Origin: Tritrichomonas musculus
Taxonomy: Eukaryota; Parabasalia; Tritrichomonadida; Tritrichomonadidae
DNA length: 64,000 bases
Assembly (NCBI GenBank): GCA_039105265.1
Contig: JAPFFF010000067.1
Location: forward strand, 248,001-312,000
Direction of reading: 5' to 3'
Positions 41,536 to 52,812 of this stretch are shown in pieces (within the stretch, counting starts at the first letter, position 1; each line of letters opens with the position of its first letter). Under the pieces are notes generated by a model. It made no database searches. It saw only the letters and a program-made list of their open reading frames with translations, and was not told the DNA's origin. A program made the translations under genes and the position numbers.

Positions 41536-42432
41536 GAAAAATTTTGTGTCAAAGAAATTTTGAATTAGTTATGTAAATTATGAGGAAAATCATAAATAAA
41601 ATAGTCAATGTTAATAAAAAAATATATTAAAATATATTTTAAAAAATAATTTTTTCTGATATATTACATTTGCTAAATGTTATATTTGCTTATTTTTGAG
41701 ATAATCGTATTTTTAGTAATTAAAAGTTGAAAAATTCAAATGACTTTTTTACAATCTACAATAATTTTTTTCATTGATTATTATCACAATCAAAAAGATA
41801 AATTTGTTCCAAAATTATATTTTAATAAATTTTTCATTAATATCTATTCTTTTCTGCGATTTTCAACAAAAATCGAATATTGGTTAAACTTTATAACAAA
41901 ATTTGAATGAATGACAAAATTGTGGGAAAAATTCATACATTCAAATTTTGTTATTTGGTCAAAAATAAATCTTTTTTTTAATGATGTTTTTCACCTCTTT
42001 ATTGTTGAATCGTTCATACTAAAGCATGAAAGAGAAAGATTGGTCACAAAATTTTCGTATTCCATCTATTTTTTATCATTTGTATTTTTAGATTTATTAA
42101 AAATAATAAAAAATGATAAAAAACATTAGAAAATGTATTTTTGTATCATTTTTAATGTATTTGCTGAGATAGGATAGAATATCTTAGATAAAAGTTATGA
42201 TAATTCTTTTTTTCCAAAAGCTAATCTAAAAGAATTGTATTTTATTACTTTTTGCCTTGCTTTTTTTTACATTTTTAAGTGTTTCTATTTCAGAAATTAT
42301 GAGAAATAAGCAATTCATTTTTTATACAAAGGGTTCTTTCATCAGAAAAATTTAAATTATTAAAATCTTAATTCAATTATTTGTTAGAGATAATTGAAAA
42401 AATTGTTATTGAAATTTGAATTTAAGATGAAA
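41536..42432. other. A+T-rich intergenic region with a 17-bp perfect hairpin
   Basis: Between two divergent genes. ATAACAAAATTTGAATG at 41893-41909 is repeated inverted at 41938-41954 with a 28-base loop. The short plus-strand frame from about 41911 overlaps the loop and is not supported as a gene. Confidence 0.6.
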
Positions 42433-42438
42433 TCATTT
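42433..42438 (+). promoter_or_regulatory. Initiator-like TCATTT before the Pro/Tyr-rich gene
   Basis: TCATTT with its A at 42435 lies 23 bases before the ATG at 42458. Position and sequence fit a trichomonad initiator. Confidence 0.4.
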
Positions 42439-42457
42439 TATTTTTTTATTAAAATAG

Positions 42458-43018
42458 ATGTCAGGTTGGCAAGTTAGACGTCATAAACACCATTGCAGTA
42501 GTGGCCCTGGTATAATAGGAACAGCAATAATGGCCGGAATGGCTTATAAAGCATATAAAAAAAGTAGAAAGAGTTCATCATCATCAAGTTCCTCCGGTAA
42601 AAAAAAGCGAACAATTGTGAAAAATTATCAAGTACCAAATCAAGTTCCACCTCCTGGTTATCCTCCATATCAAGGGTACCCTAGTGCACCAGTTGGACCA
42701 GTTCCACCATCTGGTTGTCCACCTAATTTATATCCATCAGGATCTCAACCACAATTTTACCAACCACCACCAGGACAATATTGTCCTCCTCCAGGAGCTC
42801 CACCCAATGTACCTCCACAATATTATCCACCCCCACCTGCTTCACAACCAGGATACTATCCACCACCTCCTGGAATACCTCAATCTGCATCACAACCTCA
42901 ACTTTATCCACCACCTCCTGTATCGCAACCATATCCGCAATCGCCAGTTGTTCCTCAATATCCAGGTGCACCTGCAGTTCCTCCATATCCTGGCGCACCT
43001 CCTTATCCACAGTATTAA
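42458..43018 (+). CDS. Pro/Tyr/Gln-rich low-complexity protein
   Basis: 186 residues from ATG 42458. The N-terminus has a short Gly/Ala-rich hydrophobic stretch (GPGIIGTAIMAGMAYKAYKK, ~17-36), then a basic Ser run and KKKR. The remaining ~130 residues are PPP.YPP, PGAPPYP and QPQ repeats. The hydrophobic stretch resembles a glycine-zipper-like membrane insert. The Pro-rich tail is disordered and could bind WW, SH3 or EVH1-type domains. I recognise no named family. The repeat is purifying at the protein level but diverse in DNA, so it is old. Localisation unknown. Confidence 0.7.
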   Translation: MSGWQVRRHKHHCSSGPGIIGTAIMAGMAYKAYKKSRKSSSSSSSSGKKKRTIVKNYQVPNQVPPPGYPPYQGYPSAPVGPVPPSGCPPNLYPSGSQPQFYQPPPGQYCPPPGAPPNVPPQYYPPPPASQPGYYPPPPGIPQSASQPQLYPPPPVSQPYPQSPVVPQYPGAPAVPPYPGAPPYPQY

Positions 43019-43640
43019 AATATCAAATTATTCATGCTTTATAGCGTGCATGCTATGTTTGATTTCTAAGATTTTCTAAGTTAATTTTTTAAAAAAATAT
43101 GTATCTTAAATTTGTTAACCATAATTCGTTATTTATCAATTGTACGTTATTTTTTATGAATGTTCTATTTGGCATCAATCAGTTCATACCAAAAATTATT
43201 GTCCAAAATTAAATCAGTAATAAGCATTTTTTTCCTTTTATTATGTTTTAATAGTTTTTTTGGCTCATTTTACTTGTTATGATGAAATATTTTTACAAAT
43301 ATTATTGATTTGTTTTATTTATTTCTTTTTTAGATTTTTTATTGTAAAATAAAAACAAAAAATATTTTTTTAGTATTTTAAATTTTATTTATTGAGATAT
43401 TAATAGATTTTTTTTGAAAATTTTAATTGAAATATTTTTAACTTTTTATGAATATAGTTATTTTAATACACCACTTTTCGAATGTATAAACCTTTTAAAT
43501 TTTTAAAATTTTAAAAAATTTAAAATTGAAAGAAAAGTGAGCCATCCCTCACAATTTATATTATTAAAATTTTTATTATTCATATCATTTTAAAAAATGA
43601 AAAAAAGCGAGCCCGGTTCCCATGAATCAGAACCATTGAC
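43019..43640. other. A+T-rich intergenic region
   Basis: No gene is supported. Words TTTGGCTCATTTTACTT (near 43260) and AAAAGTGAGCCA (near 43536) are partly inverted copies and may bound a small decayed element. Confidence 0.45.
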
Positions 43641-44994
43641 TATTTTTGAGCGAAGTCTAAGACTTTGTGAACAAGGTAACCCTCTATGAGCAAGGAGAAG
43701 AAGTTGAACAAAATTATGCAAAAGCAATTGAATGTTATGAAAAAGCAGCACAATTAGGAAGCTCTAAAGCTTTAAATAACTTAGCAGTTTTATATGAAGA
43801 AGGCAAAGGTGTTGAACAGAATTATTCAAAAGCAATTGAATATTATGAAAAGGCAAGCTTACAAGGCCATGAAGATTCAATATATCGATTGGGTGAATAT
43901 TATTTCAATGGCGATTTTGTTGAACAGAATTATGCCAAAGCATTTGAATACTTTAAACAATTGGAAGAAAAAGGAAATATTGATGCCATCAAGTATTTAG
44001 CGCTCATGTATCATGAAGGGAAAGGTGTTGAACAAAATTTTGACAAAGCATTTGAATACCGTCTGAAATTGTGTGAACTTGGAGATTCAGAAGCAATGAT
44101 AAAAGTTGCCGAATGTTATTTAGAAGGAAAAAATGTTGCAAAAGATGAGCAAAAAGCATTGGAATTTTATTTTAAAGCAGCTGAAAAAGGAAATTCAAAA
44201 GCGATGTTTATACTTGCTAGCTTTTATATTCGTGGAAAAATACTTGAAGTTGATTATTCAAAAGGATTTGAATACTTAAGAAAAGCAGCTGATTTAAATC
44301 ATACAAGATCATGTTCATATTAGGAATGTGTTATTTAAACGGTGAAGGTGTTGAACAAGATAATGAAAAAGGGAAAGAATTTCTTCAAAAAGCAGCAGAC
44401 CTTGGTGATTCAGACGCTTGGTTTCAGTTAGGAAATCTTTATGTAATTGGACGAGGTGTTGAACAAAGTTATTCAAAAAGCCTTCCATTTATTCAAAAAG
44501 CTGCTGAACTTAAAAATTTGTATGCCATTTATATGATGGGCTTGTATTATCAAGACGGAACAGGAGTTGAAAAGGATGTCAATAAGGCAATTGAATGCTT
44601 TAAATTCACAGGTGAAAATGGAAATTCTGAGGCTTATTTCAATTTGGGCGAAATGTATGATAAAGGCTTGGATGTTGAGAAAAATGATTATTTGGCTTTT
44701 GATTATTTCCAAAAATCAGCAGAATTGGGAAATTCAAAGGCTTTGGTCAAAATTGGCACTTTTTACGCTGACGGAAAATGTGTCGAAAAAGATTATAAAA
44801 GAGCTTTCGAATGCTTTGAAAAATCTGCTAAAAAAGGAAACCCAAATGCTCTCTTTTACTTGGGTTGTTATTATGCCAAAGGAAAAGGAGTAGAAAAAAA
44901 CATGGCAAAAGCAATAGAGACACTTCTTGAATTTACTCGAATTAGAAAAAGTAATTTTAATTTTAATTTGGTATATGAAGGAAATGTACCATGA
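43641..44994 (+). pseudogene. Sel1-repeat protein, frame-broken
   Basis: About eleven Sel1-like repeats of ~36 residues, each with the pattern A...LG..Y..G.GVEQ(N)Y.KA.EYY.KA. The run begins without an ATG near 43683 after a frame change (…LCEQGNPL-stop against LYEQGEEVEQNYAKA). It shifts frame once more near 44310 (…HTRSCSY-stop against MFILGMCYLNGEGVEQ) and then continues to a stop at 44994. Repeats on both sides of the second break fit without loss, so it is probably a single-base change. Sel1 proteins are adaptor scaffolds, for example in ER-associated degradation. Either a recent pseudogene or two sequencing errors in an intact gene. Confidence 0.8.
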
Positions 44995-45476
44995 TAATGT
45001 GCTTTTTATTATTAAAAAGTTGAGGGATTCTTTATAGCACATGCGACTTTTTCAGAAGAAAATAATCGTCCATTTTTCGAGCTTTATTTTACATAGAAAA
45101 GATTAAAAGTTCCTTGTATTTTTTATTGATTTCATAAATTATGCCATTTAGAGAATATGTTAAACGCGAAATAATCGAAAATTTTCAAAAATGAGATTAT
45201 TATTTGATTAATATTTATTCTGAAAAATGGTTGATTTAGATAATCAAATGGCTTAATGGGATTCCTACATTGATATAATTTAGGATTTAATAGTTAAAAT
45301 CAGTATTAAATAAGAAAACATGACCTATTTTTAAACATAATAGCATGACCTATTTTTTATTCCTCTAAAATAATTTAAAAATATTTGTTTTCTGTACTTA
45401 AGCACTGTTCTAAAAAATTACTCCCTAAAAAGTTTTGGATAAATAATTTTTGTTCTTTATTTCAGGAGGCTTTATA
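44995..45476. other. A+T-rich intergenic region
   Basis: Downstream of the Sel1 locus. No gene, RNA or long repeat recognised. Confidence 0.5.
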
Positions 45477-45954
45477 TAGACTTGTTATTTTGAGAATCGA
45501 TATCAAAAACGTCACTTTTTTGCATCTGATACTCGATTATCAGTTTAAAAATCTGATATCGAGATTATCGATTATCAAGATATCAGATATGAAATGTGAT
45601 ATAAAAATAATTGTAAACTTGATATCAATTACCGAGATCTCGAGATCTCAAACAGATTTATCTTTTTTTATAATTGGTATTTGTGATTTTATAATATTTA
45701 AAAATAAATAATATGATGCATTGATGTTTATTTTAAGATTAAAATCAAAAAATACATTCTTTTTTATGAAATATTTGAGATTAAAATACGATCATATATT
45801 TATCAAAAAGTTTTATTGAAAATTCTGATATCAAAAGCTGAGAAAAAAAATTCTCGATCTCTGAAATCGATCTCGAGAACCTGTGCATATTTATGTATCG
45901 ATATCAAAAAGTTATTCAATTATCGATCTCGAGAATCGGAGAATAACAAGTCTA
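45477..45954. mobile_element. MITE with TAGACTTGTTATT ends, copy 1
   Basis: A 478-bp element. TAGACTTGTTATT at 45477 is repeated inverted up to 45954. The inner part is rich in GATATCAAAAA and ATCGATATC words, forming further palindromes (for example GAGATCTCGAGATCTC). TA at both ends fits a mariner-like target. A damaged relative ends at 51107. The interior short frames are not genes. Confidence 0.7.
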
Positions 45955-46929
45955 GTTTTATAGCAAAAGAATATTCGTCATTGATAATTCTTTTTTTCAA
46001 TATTGAATCAATATATATTCTTAAATGCTCTCATTTTAATAATTAACTAGTCTATATTTAAGATTTTTAAACCAAATTGTCAATCAATTAATTTGATAAA
46101 AATATTAAAAAACGATCATTTTGGTTTGAATTTTAAATGTTTTTAATAAAACTTATATATCTTGGTTTATTTTCTGTAAAAAATCTATTATTTTGAAATA
46201 TATTCTAATTACTCATATTAGATTAATACATTTCAATATAAAAACAAATCAACGAAATTGGCTTCTGCCCTAGTAACTATAAAATTTTTTTGAAGATTGT
46301 CTTATAGAACAAAGCTATATAACATAATCATATGATTAACTAATTTAGGTGTGAAATTATTTCTTTATATAATTAACTAATTTAGAACTTTTTGGAATAT
46401 TCCAAATTAAAATGAGATATATTTGAAGAAATTCTTTTTCAAAAAATGTTTTGAATTATTTCAGTAAGCAAAAAAGATTCTTAATCTTTTGTTCAGGATG
46501 GATTAGAAATCTTGAATTTATGAGATGTGAATTCTTCAATAGCCAAAAAGGCTTACTGTTTAAACTAAAACGTCGACAATCTTTTCAATTAAGTGATTTT
46601 TAAAGAGTTTTACTTTCAATTATTGTATCAATTTTATATTTTAATTTGGAAATATATGAAAAATAATCTGATCTAAGCCTGAATGACTTTTTGAAGCTTA
46701 TTAATAAGCGATTTGAAGAGATTACGTAGTAAATGTGAAATATTCTTCTTATAAAAATTTTAAAACTATAATGAAAGGTCAATTATTAATTGATTTCATA
46801 TAGAAAATCTATTGTGCAATTTTGAAACGATAAATGGCTTCCTGAAAATGAACTTTTTAATGTCTACCGAGACTTTCGTTTTTTTCACTTAAAAAAGCTC
46901 ATTGATTTTCGTTATAACTCGTAAATTCA
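45955..46929. other. A+T-rich intergenic region
   Basis: No supported gene. A ~100-bp inverted pair (CAGTAAGC near 46461 and GCTTACTG near 46551) could be another tiny fold-back element. Confidence 0.45.
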
Positions 46930-48055
46930 TTGTATCCTTCAGCAATGTCTATTGTGGATGGGGTTCCAAAAGGTAAACCTAAGGTAATTCCTGATAATTA
47001 TCCTCATTCACTGTTAATGTGTTATGATACATTCTTTGCTGAAATTAATATCACGCCCATAACTCCTAAATCAATTCATCCTTACCGATTCATTTTTAAT
47101 TTCGATGTTCCCAATCAACATCACCCAAGAAAGCAATAATGGCTTCCAGAATGGTTCCAGACAAAGAAATCCCTCGGTTTTCATTGAAAGTACATTATTC
47201 AGTCCATCAAGTTCCCATACAGAAAAGTCATTGTTAAGAAGTTCAGAAAAGGTTCTAAAAGTAAGAAATATTCATGTAGAAATATTGAAGCAATGTGAAA
47301 ATGGAATAGATTTGAACACAAAAGCACAAAAAGCTGCAGAAGCAAACCCAGAACCTTTTAAGAATGTTTAATATGAACCTTTGAAAGTTCCAGATACAAT
47401 TATCGCTAATAATGCAGTTTTCAATCCAAGAGATTCCATTGGCAAATCAATTAAACTAAGAACATGTTCAGGTAGAAGATTCCATAGTGATGAAGAATTC
47501 ATAGAACAAGTTAAGAAATATTTCAATAAGCTTGCTAAAGAAGGTCAATGTATTAAGATTCTTATGTTTATTTGATAACATGCCTTAATAAAATTGTGAA
47601 AGATGAAGAAGTCAATGGAACAATTGCAGCAGATAGAATGCATCTTTTGATGGATAATTGTCAAATGCTGTTTGATTCTTTTGAAGGAAAACTATTGTAT
47701 AATAGAAAAATCATCAAGACCACATTGGGAACCTCTGGAAATATGTTTTTAGATTAGTAGTCAGCTTTCTATTATTTGACTTTTTCAAACAATGGGGATT
47801 AAGATTCCAATCTTTTTTTAAAAAATATAGTTAGAAAAATTCATGTACCTTGTTGAAACTTCTTTTGAAAGGAGATTCATGAATTCTTGACCTATTTTTG
47901 AGCGGTAAATTTCACAATGCCTCTACCAGACTTTCCCAAGAAAGTTGAACCAGCTCCAACAAAAGTTCTCCCAGTTCCACAAATTGGATTAAAAGCTAAT
48001 CTATTTGAAATTTCTGAAGAAGAAGAAGTTGTCCCTGCTGCAAAGTTTTTTTAAT
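46930..48055 (+). pseudogene. Decayed coding region of unknown origin
   Basis: Several plus-strand open pieces in the same orientation with coding-like composition (less A+T than the surroundings). Examples are VDGVPKGKPKVIPDNYPHSL near 46950, a Lys-rich middle, CLNKIVKDEEVNGTIAADRM near 47575, and a Pro-rich piece near 47918 (MPLPDFPKKVEPAPTKVLPV). I cannot assign a family. The compact same-strand layout would fit a former mobile element with several genes. It is clearly broken. Left as separate remnants. Confidence 0.5.
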
Positions 48056-48797
48056 AATTTGTTAGGTTTGCAAGAAAATAATCCTAATTATATTAATGAT
48101 TATTATAAACTTATTGAATCATTTGATAGGGGGTATCAGAAAATCCAGGACAATATCATGATTTTAGGACAATTTACTTTCTTTAAGAGGATAAATATTA
48201 GGGTAATATCATATATATATATATCAATATTGGCGATAATAAAAAAAGATATGAGGTTATCAAAACAGTTTAACATTTTTAATTCTTTAAAAAAGGATTA
48301 AACTTAAAATATCTTAATTAATAATCTAAAATATTACAAATAAACTAAAAACATAAATATAACATTGCTTATATAAACATAAAAAATAAATAATTTTGTC
48401 TTTAATCCAGTTTTGATAGAACTATGATTCATCAAAAAATGCATAAAAATTTTAAAAAATTAAATTTATTTTAATATACAAGCAATAAAAAATAATAATT
48501 ACAGGTTTTATAAGATTCACTACTAATTACAGATTATATAATGCTATTAAAAAGATCAAATATTTTATATTTCAGATTCGAATAATATATTCTATTAACT
48601 CAAAATTGGTATTTGCATGAACAATATAATACATATATGCATGATAAATAAATATTTAATATTTGTATATGTTAAATTTATCTCTATATTGAAAAAATTC
48701 AAAAAAACCAAAATAATTTTTTTTAAAAAAAATATATGGTACCCTTTTAATCTCATTGACCCTATTTTACCTTATTTCAAATATTATCATAAAAAAT
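48056..48797. other. A+T-rich intergenic region
   Basis: Continues from the decayed region. A short frame near 48056-48200 (NNPNYINDYYKLIESFDRGY) may be one more remnant. Nothing else is recognised. Confidence 0.45.
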
Positions 48798-49732
48798 AGA
48801 GGTACGGGTGCTCACTTCACATCAAACTTTTTGAATACTCAAACTTGATTTTATCATTTCATATTACTGATTATTGTTATAGGTGTGCATACAATTATAT
48901 TTATACCAACCAATTGGAATTTTCAACTGATATGAAGGAGATGATATTATATTTTATAATGATCATAATTCATATCCTATTTGTATTATGTAGGAATGAA
49001 GTATCAATTCATATTTATTATTATTAGTTGTTTATATTTATTTGCATTTCATAAGCCATAACTCAAATGATTAATGAAAAATAACAGAAAAAAATCTATG
49101 TCACCAATAATTTAATATATATTAATGTTTGATTTCCAAAAGCATGTTCATTTATTGTATCATTTGATGCTTGATGATATATCAAAAAAAAAAAAAAAAA
49201 AAAAAAATCAAAAAAGCGTTCCACCAATTCAGCTGGATTCATTCTTTTTATTTGAATTGTTTTTTTGTACGTTAAAAAATAAACCATTCAATTATAAATC
49301 TCATCAAAAATGATGAAGAAAACTAATATCATTTATCATATTGTCTTAAAAACAGATAATTATATTGAAAGTTTTTAAATATATCATTTAAAATGATTTT
49401 GGTAATAATCAAATAATAAGATGAGTATAAATCTCGTAAAAATTGTGATTTGAGGTAAAAATAGATATATTCATATTTTATACGTTTATATAACGAAATT
49501 AATCACTATATTAATTATTGAACTTCCTTGAATTCAGCATTAAGTTACAAAATAAATTTGTGAGAAATATATATAAACCATTCAAATTTTTATGAAAAAT
49601 AAAATTGATTTTATAGCTGAATCCGTGGAACAAAATTCAACAATGGACAATAGTAAAATAATTGTATATATATGTAAAATTAAAATACTAAATATCAAAA
49701 AGAAATAATTTTTTTTATGCGCCCGTACCTCT
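48798..49732. mobile_element. ~935-bp element with AGAGGTACGGG ends
   Basis: AGAGGTACGGGTGC at 48798-48811 is matched inverted by GCGCCCGTACCTCT at 49719-49732 (one mismatch in 14). The inside is A+T-rich with a 24-base A run at 49184-49207 and no gene. Its right end touches the left TTAA of the next MITE, so one probably inserted beside the other. Confidence 0.6.
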
Positions 49733-50086
49733 TAAGGTTCTCCTTCCCAAAAAAAATGTAAATTATTCAATATTGAATTAACTCATAGAATAAAAAATTC
49801 AATAGAGCATTTTTCGGAAAAAGTTTTGGTGAAAAATAAAAAAATATGGCCTCAACGATTAAATCTTATTTTATTCAAAATTTTATTGATTTTTTAATTC
49901 TATGATTTCTATCTGTAAAAAAACAAAATCGATAAGATTTCATAAAAATATTTTTATTCAGTCATTTGAAATATATATCTATATAAATTTTATATTTTAA
50001 TTCATTTTTAAAAACGATATTTATGTATATTTTATTTGTGAAATCTCATTGAATTTAATCTTTTGAATTTGAAAGGAGAACCTTAA
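49732..50086. mobile_element. TTAA-flanked MITE, second family, copy 1
   Basis: A 355-bp element bounded by TTAA, with ends GGTTCTCCTTCCC (left) and GAAAGGAGAACC (right, inverted). Its interior motif TTCAATATTGAATTAACTCA, then TAGAATAAAAAATTCAATAG, is shared with the element at 53690 and the relic at 35508. Noncoding. Confidence 0.75.
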
Positions 50087-50925
50087 TGACATTTTTATAA
50101 AGAAAAATAAATATATACGATCAATATTGACCTTTTAGTTTTTTATATTTTAACCTTTAATAAAAGTTAAAAATTGTATTTATGATATAAAATTATTAAT
50201 AATAAATAAATATATAAAATAATTTATAATAACCTAAATAATTTAATATATTTAACTATTATTTGGATTAGAAATTTGAATTAATTATTTAGTTTTGTGA
50301 GTATATATTTTTTTCTGAATATTTAACTTTTTCTGAAAAAATTATCACAAAATTTAAACCTTATTTCAATATTTGTTAGTAAGAAAAATATAAAATTCTA
50401 AAAAATATCGAATATTATTCTCAAAACAAATAAAATAAAATTTAGAAATATTGAATAAAGTTGATTATTTTACTTAAAAAGTTTATATTTAATTTATTTC
50501 TAAAATTATAATTGAGTGGTTTACATTTTTTTTATAAGCTTGCCCATATTTTTTGGGCAAGAAAATTAGAGTAAGTAATAGGATTTTTTTTATCGTAATG
50601 TTATTTTCAATGCAAAAATTGTATTTTAATCTTAATAAAAAACAATTTTCTGAGTTAGAAAATATAAATTGAATATATTACTGAAAAATTGAATAGTATA
50701 ACTCAATTTCAAATCAAAAAATTTATCTTTGAAATCAATAATGAATAAAAATAAAAGATCGATTATCAAAATTGAATTTTTTTTAAAGTGTCAAAAATTT
50801 TAAACTTTTTTAACTGATTACTTCACATATCCGTTATAAAATTTAATAAAAGCTTGTTCTTTTACATAATAAGTTAGAATATATTTATTTTATGCCATTA
50901 AAATACTATTTTTAATGTTTTTTTC
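50087..50925. other. A+T-rich intergenic region with one hairpin
   Basis: No gene. CTTGCCCA / TGGGCAAG near 50538-50561 makes a short strong hairpin followed by A/T-rich DNA. Confidence 0.5.
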
Positions 50926-51107
50926 AGGTATTAATTTCGATTAATCAAGATTCGATATCAAAAGCATATTTTTTTTTTTTGTATCACATTTCATACTTGA
51001 TAATCGAATTCATCAATAAAAATATCCAATCGATAGCATTTTATTATCGATTATCTGAGTTAAAAAAAGTGACAAACCTGATAATTGATATCAGAATAAC
51101 AAGCCTA
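50926..51107. mobile_element. Damaged relative of the 45477 MITE
   Basis: The right end, inverted, reads TAGGCTTGTTATTCTGATAT, matching the TAGACTTGTTATT end at 45477, and goes on to GTCACTTTTTT as in that copy. The left side keeps GATTCGATATCAAAAGC but lacks the outer end. It is about 180 bp and noncoding. Confidence 0.6.
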
Positions 51108-51543
51108 GATATGTGATTTTTCTTTTTTTGAAAAATATGAAGAAAAAAATGAATAATTTTTAAAAATATGAAATAAACGTGTTTATCATAATATATAAAT
51201 AATTTTTTTCTAAATTACAAATTAAATGAATGATATAATCATAGTTTTTATTTTTCGTTACAAAATTATCAATTTTTTTATTTTAATTAATTGGGCAAAA
51301 TAATGAATTTATAGAGCCAAAATATAAATATATTTAAAATAATAACTTGCAGATAAAGAAATTTGATACTCACAAAAAATAAAAGTTGTTTATCTGTAGA
51401 AGATAAGATTATCAACATAATTAATTACAGTTTATATAATTCTTTTTAAGAAAAGGATATTGATATTTATACTTTTTTATTTATTTTCTTTTCAAAAGAC
51501 TGATAATAAGTAATAATAAATAATAAAAACGATTTTATTATAA
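51108..51543. other. A+T-rich intergenic region
   Basis: Downstream side of the first CCLLI gene. No feature seen. Confidence 0.5.
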
Positions 51544-51912
51544 TTAGATTAAAAGGCAACATGAGTCTTTCGGAACTATAACTATTGGTGATTCGAATCT
51601 TTCAAAGGATTTAATTGTTGGTGCAATGAGATCCTCGTTTCTAAGTCGAAACCCTGCAATCGTGGCAATAGTATATTCATTTTTGGGTCTATTTGTTTCA
51701 TTTACTATTTGAAGGAATTGACCAACAGTGGTTGTGTCTGGAACAACAGCTTGAATGGCGTCTTCAGTTTTTGCTCTACAACAAGAAAAGAGTGAAGGAC
51801 AGCAGCCAGCTTCTTGATAAACGCAAAATCGAACTGAAACCAAACCAGGAGATGAATTAAGGTTTGGTTGTTCTAGTAATGGTTGTGTTTGTTCAATTGT
51901 TTGAAGTTCCAT
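51544..51912 (-). CDS. CaaX-tailed small protein with beta-grasp-like pattern (CCLLI), paralog A
   Basis: 122 residues from ATG 51912. Layout: a Gln/Thr/Pro-rich N-terminus (MELQTIEQTQPLLEQP); strand LVSVRFCV; a Cys-rich loop (CCPSLFSCCRAK); strand AIQAVVPDTTTV; helix GQFLQIVNET; strands around IATIAGFRLRNEDLIAPTIK and ESPIVIVPK; then the tail CCLLI. CLLI is a CaaX box likely to be geranylgeranylated, and the Cys before it may be palmitoylated. The strand-strand-helix-strand order with a hydrophilic turn (T-T-T-V-x-Q-F) is like a ubiquitin-type beta-grasp fold. That, with the lipid tail, recalls plant/animal membrane-anchored ubiquitin-fold (MUB) proteins. There is no GTPase motif. Fold assignment is inference. 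It shares its 5' coding sequence closely with paralog C. Confidence 0.7.
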   Translation of the reverse strand: MELQTIEQTQPLLEQPNLNSSPGLVSVRFCVYQEAGCCPSLFSCCRAKTEDAIQAVVPDTTTVGQFLQIVNETNRPKNEYTIATIAGFRLRNEDLIAPTIKSFERFESPIVIVPKDSCCLLI

Positions 51913-52098
51913 TAAATTTTTAATCTAATAAAGCCGTTTATCGTTTATTAAAAAAAAAATAATTTTGGCCTTAAATTGAGAAAAAATTTCATATGAAAAA
52001 TATTTTTGAATGTGATTCGTTTTATTCAATAATTAAGCGTTTTCTATTAAAAAGTAAATTTTCTATCAGGAAACGTTTTAAAATTTACTGTCTATCAC

Positions 52099-52515
52099 AT
52101 GCATAAATCAAGGGTTGGAGCTTCAGGATTCGCAGAAAATCAACAAATGGAGCCACTCTTATATCCTCCAAACCAAAATGTAAATGTGCCTGATGGCTAT
52201 GTTTCAGTTCGTTTTACCTGCTCTACAAGCGAAACAACAACTTCTTGCTGTTCTTCAGAAGAAACAAAATATTATCATCAACACCAAATAATTTTACCAG
52301 AGAATACGACAGTTGATCAATTTTTGATGATTGCAGCAAGAAAAGTTAATTCAAGTGAACCTTTTAGCGGTTGCAGGGTGCGTGGAATTTACAAACTTAG
52401 GCCAAACGATCCTATTGGACCAACAGTCAAATCTTATCAATATTTTGAATCACCAGTTTTTTCACTTGATGGAAGTTATGTTCCAGCGAAACAAAGTTGT
52501 TGTCTATTAGTATGA
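52099..52515 (+). CDS. CaaX-tailed small protein with beta-grasp-like pattern (CCLLV), paralog B
   Basis: 138 residues from ATG 52099, or 122 from ATG 52147 (MEPLLYPP...), which lines up with the paralogs' starts and is probably the true one. A TCACAT initiator-like word overlaps the first ATG. Core: DGYVSVRFTC, a Ser/Thr/Cys-rich loop (STSETTTSCCSSEE), HQIILPENTTVDQFLMIAAR, YKLRPNDPIGPTVKSYQY, FESPVFSL and the tail KQSCCLLV. It is the most divergent of the three and lies on the opposite strand between them. The tail again is a prenylation box with an extra Cys. Function unknown. Likely anchored to the inner face of a membrane. Confidence 0.7.
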   Translation: MHKSRVGASGFAENQQMEPLLYPPNQNVNVPDGYVSVRFTCSTSETTTSCCSSEETKYYHQHQIILPENTTVDQFLMIAARKVNSSEPFSGCRVRGIYKLRPNDPIGPTVKSYQYFESPVFSLDGSYVPAKQSCCLLV

Positions 52516-52812
52516 TTTATTCCAAGTCGGTTCAAATTCATTTACTCTGGAGCTATTTTAATTATTGATAATAATGCAAATAAAATTTTTTTTTCAAAAT
52601 TTGTGCTTTATATATACTATTTTTATTCTTTGTATATTATTCTTGAGATTAAGCTTTGATATTATTTTAATAACATATCGTTAAAATTCAAAAATATGAA
52701 ATTTAAATATTAAACTACAGATTTGCTTTATTAATCTATCGTGATAATGATTTCTTTAGAGAAGATTAGATGAATGATATATATAATAAAAACCTCAATG
52801 ATTTTATTATAG

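Noticed and set aside
45385-46046. Short frames in the GATATC-rich region
   Set aside because: They fall inside a noncoding inverted-repeat element and consist of its palindromic words.
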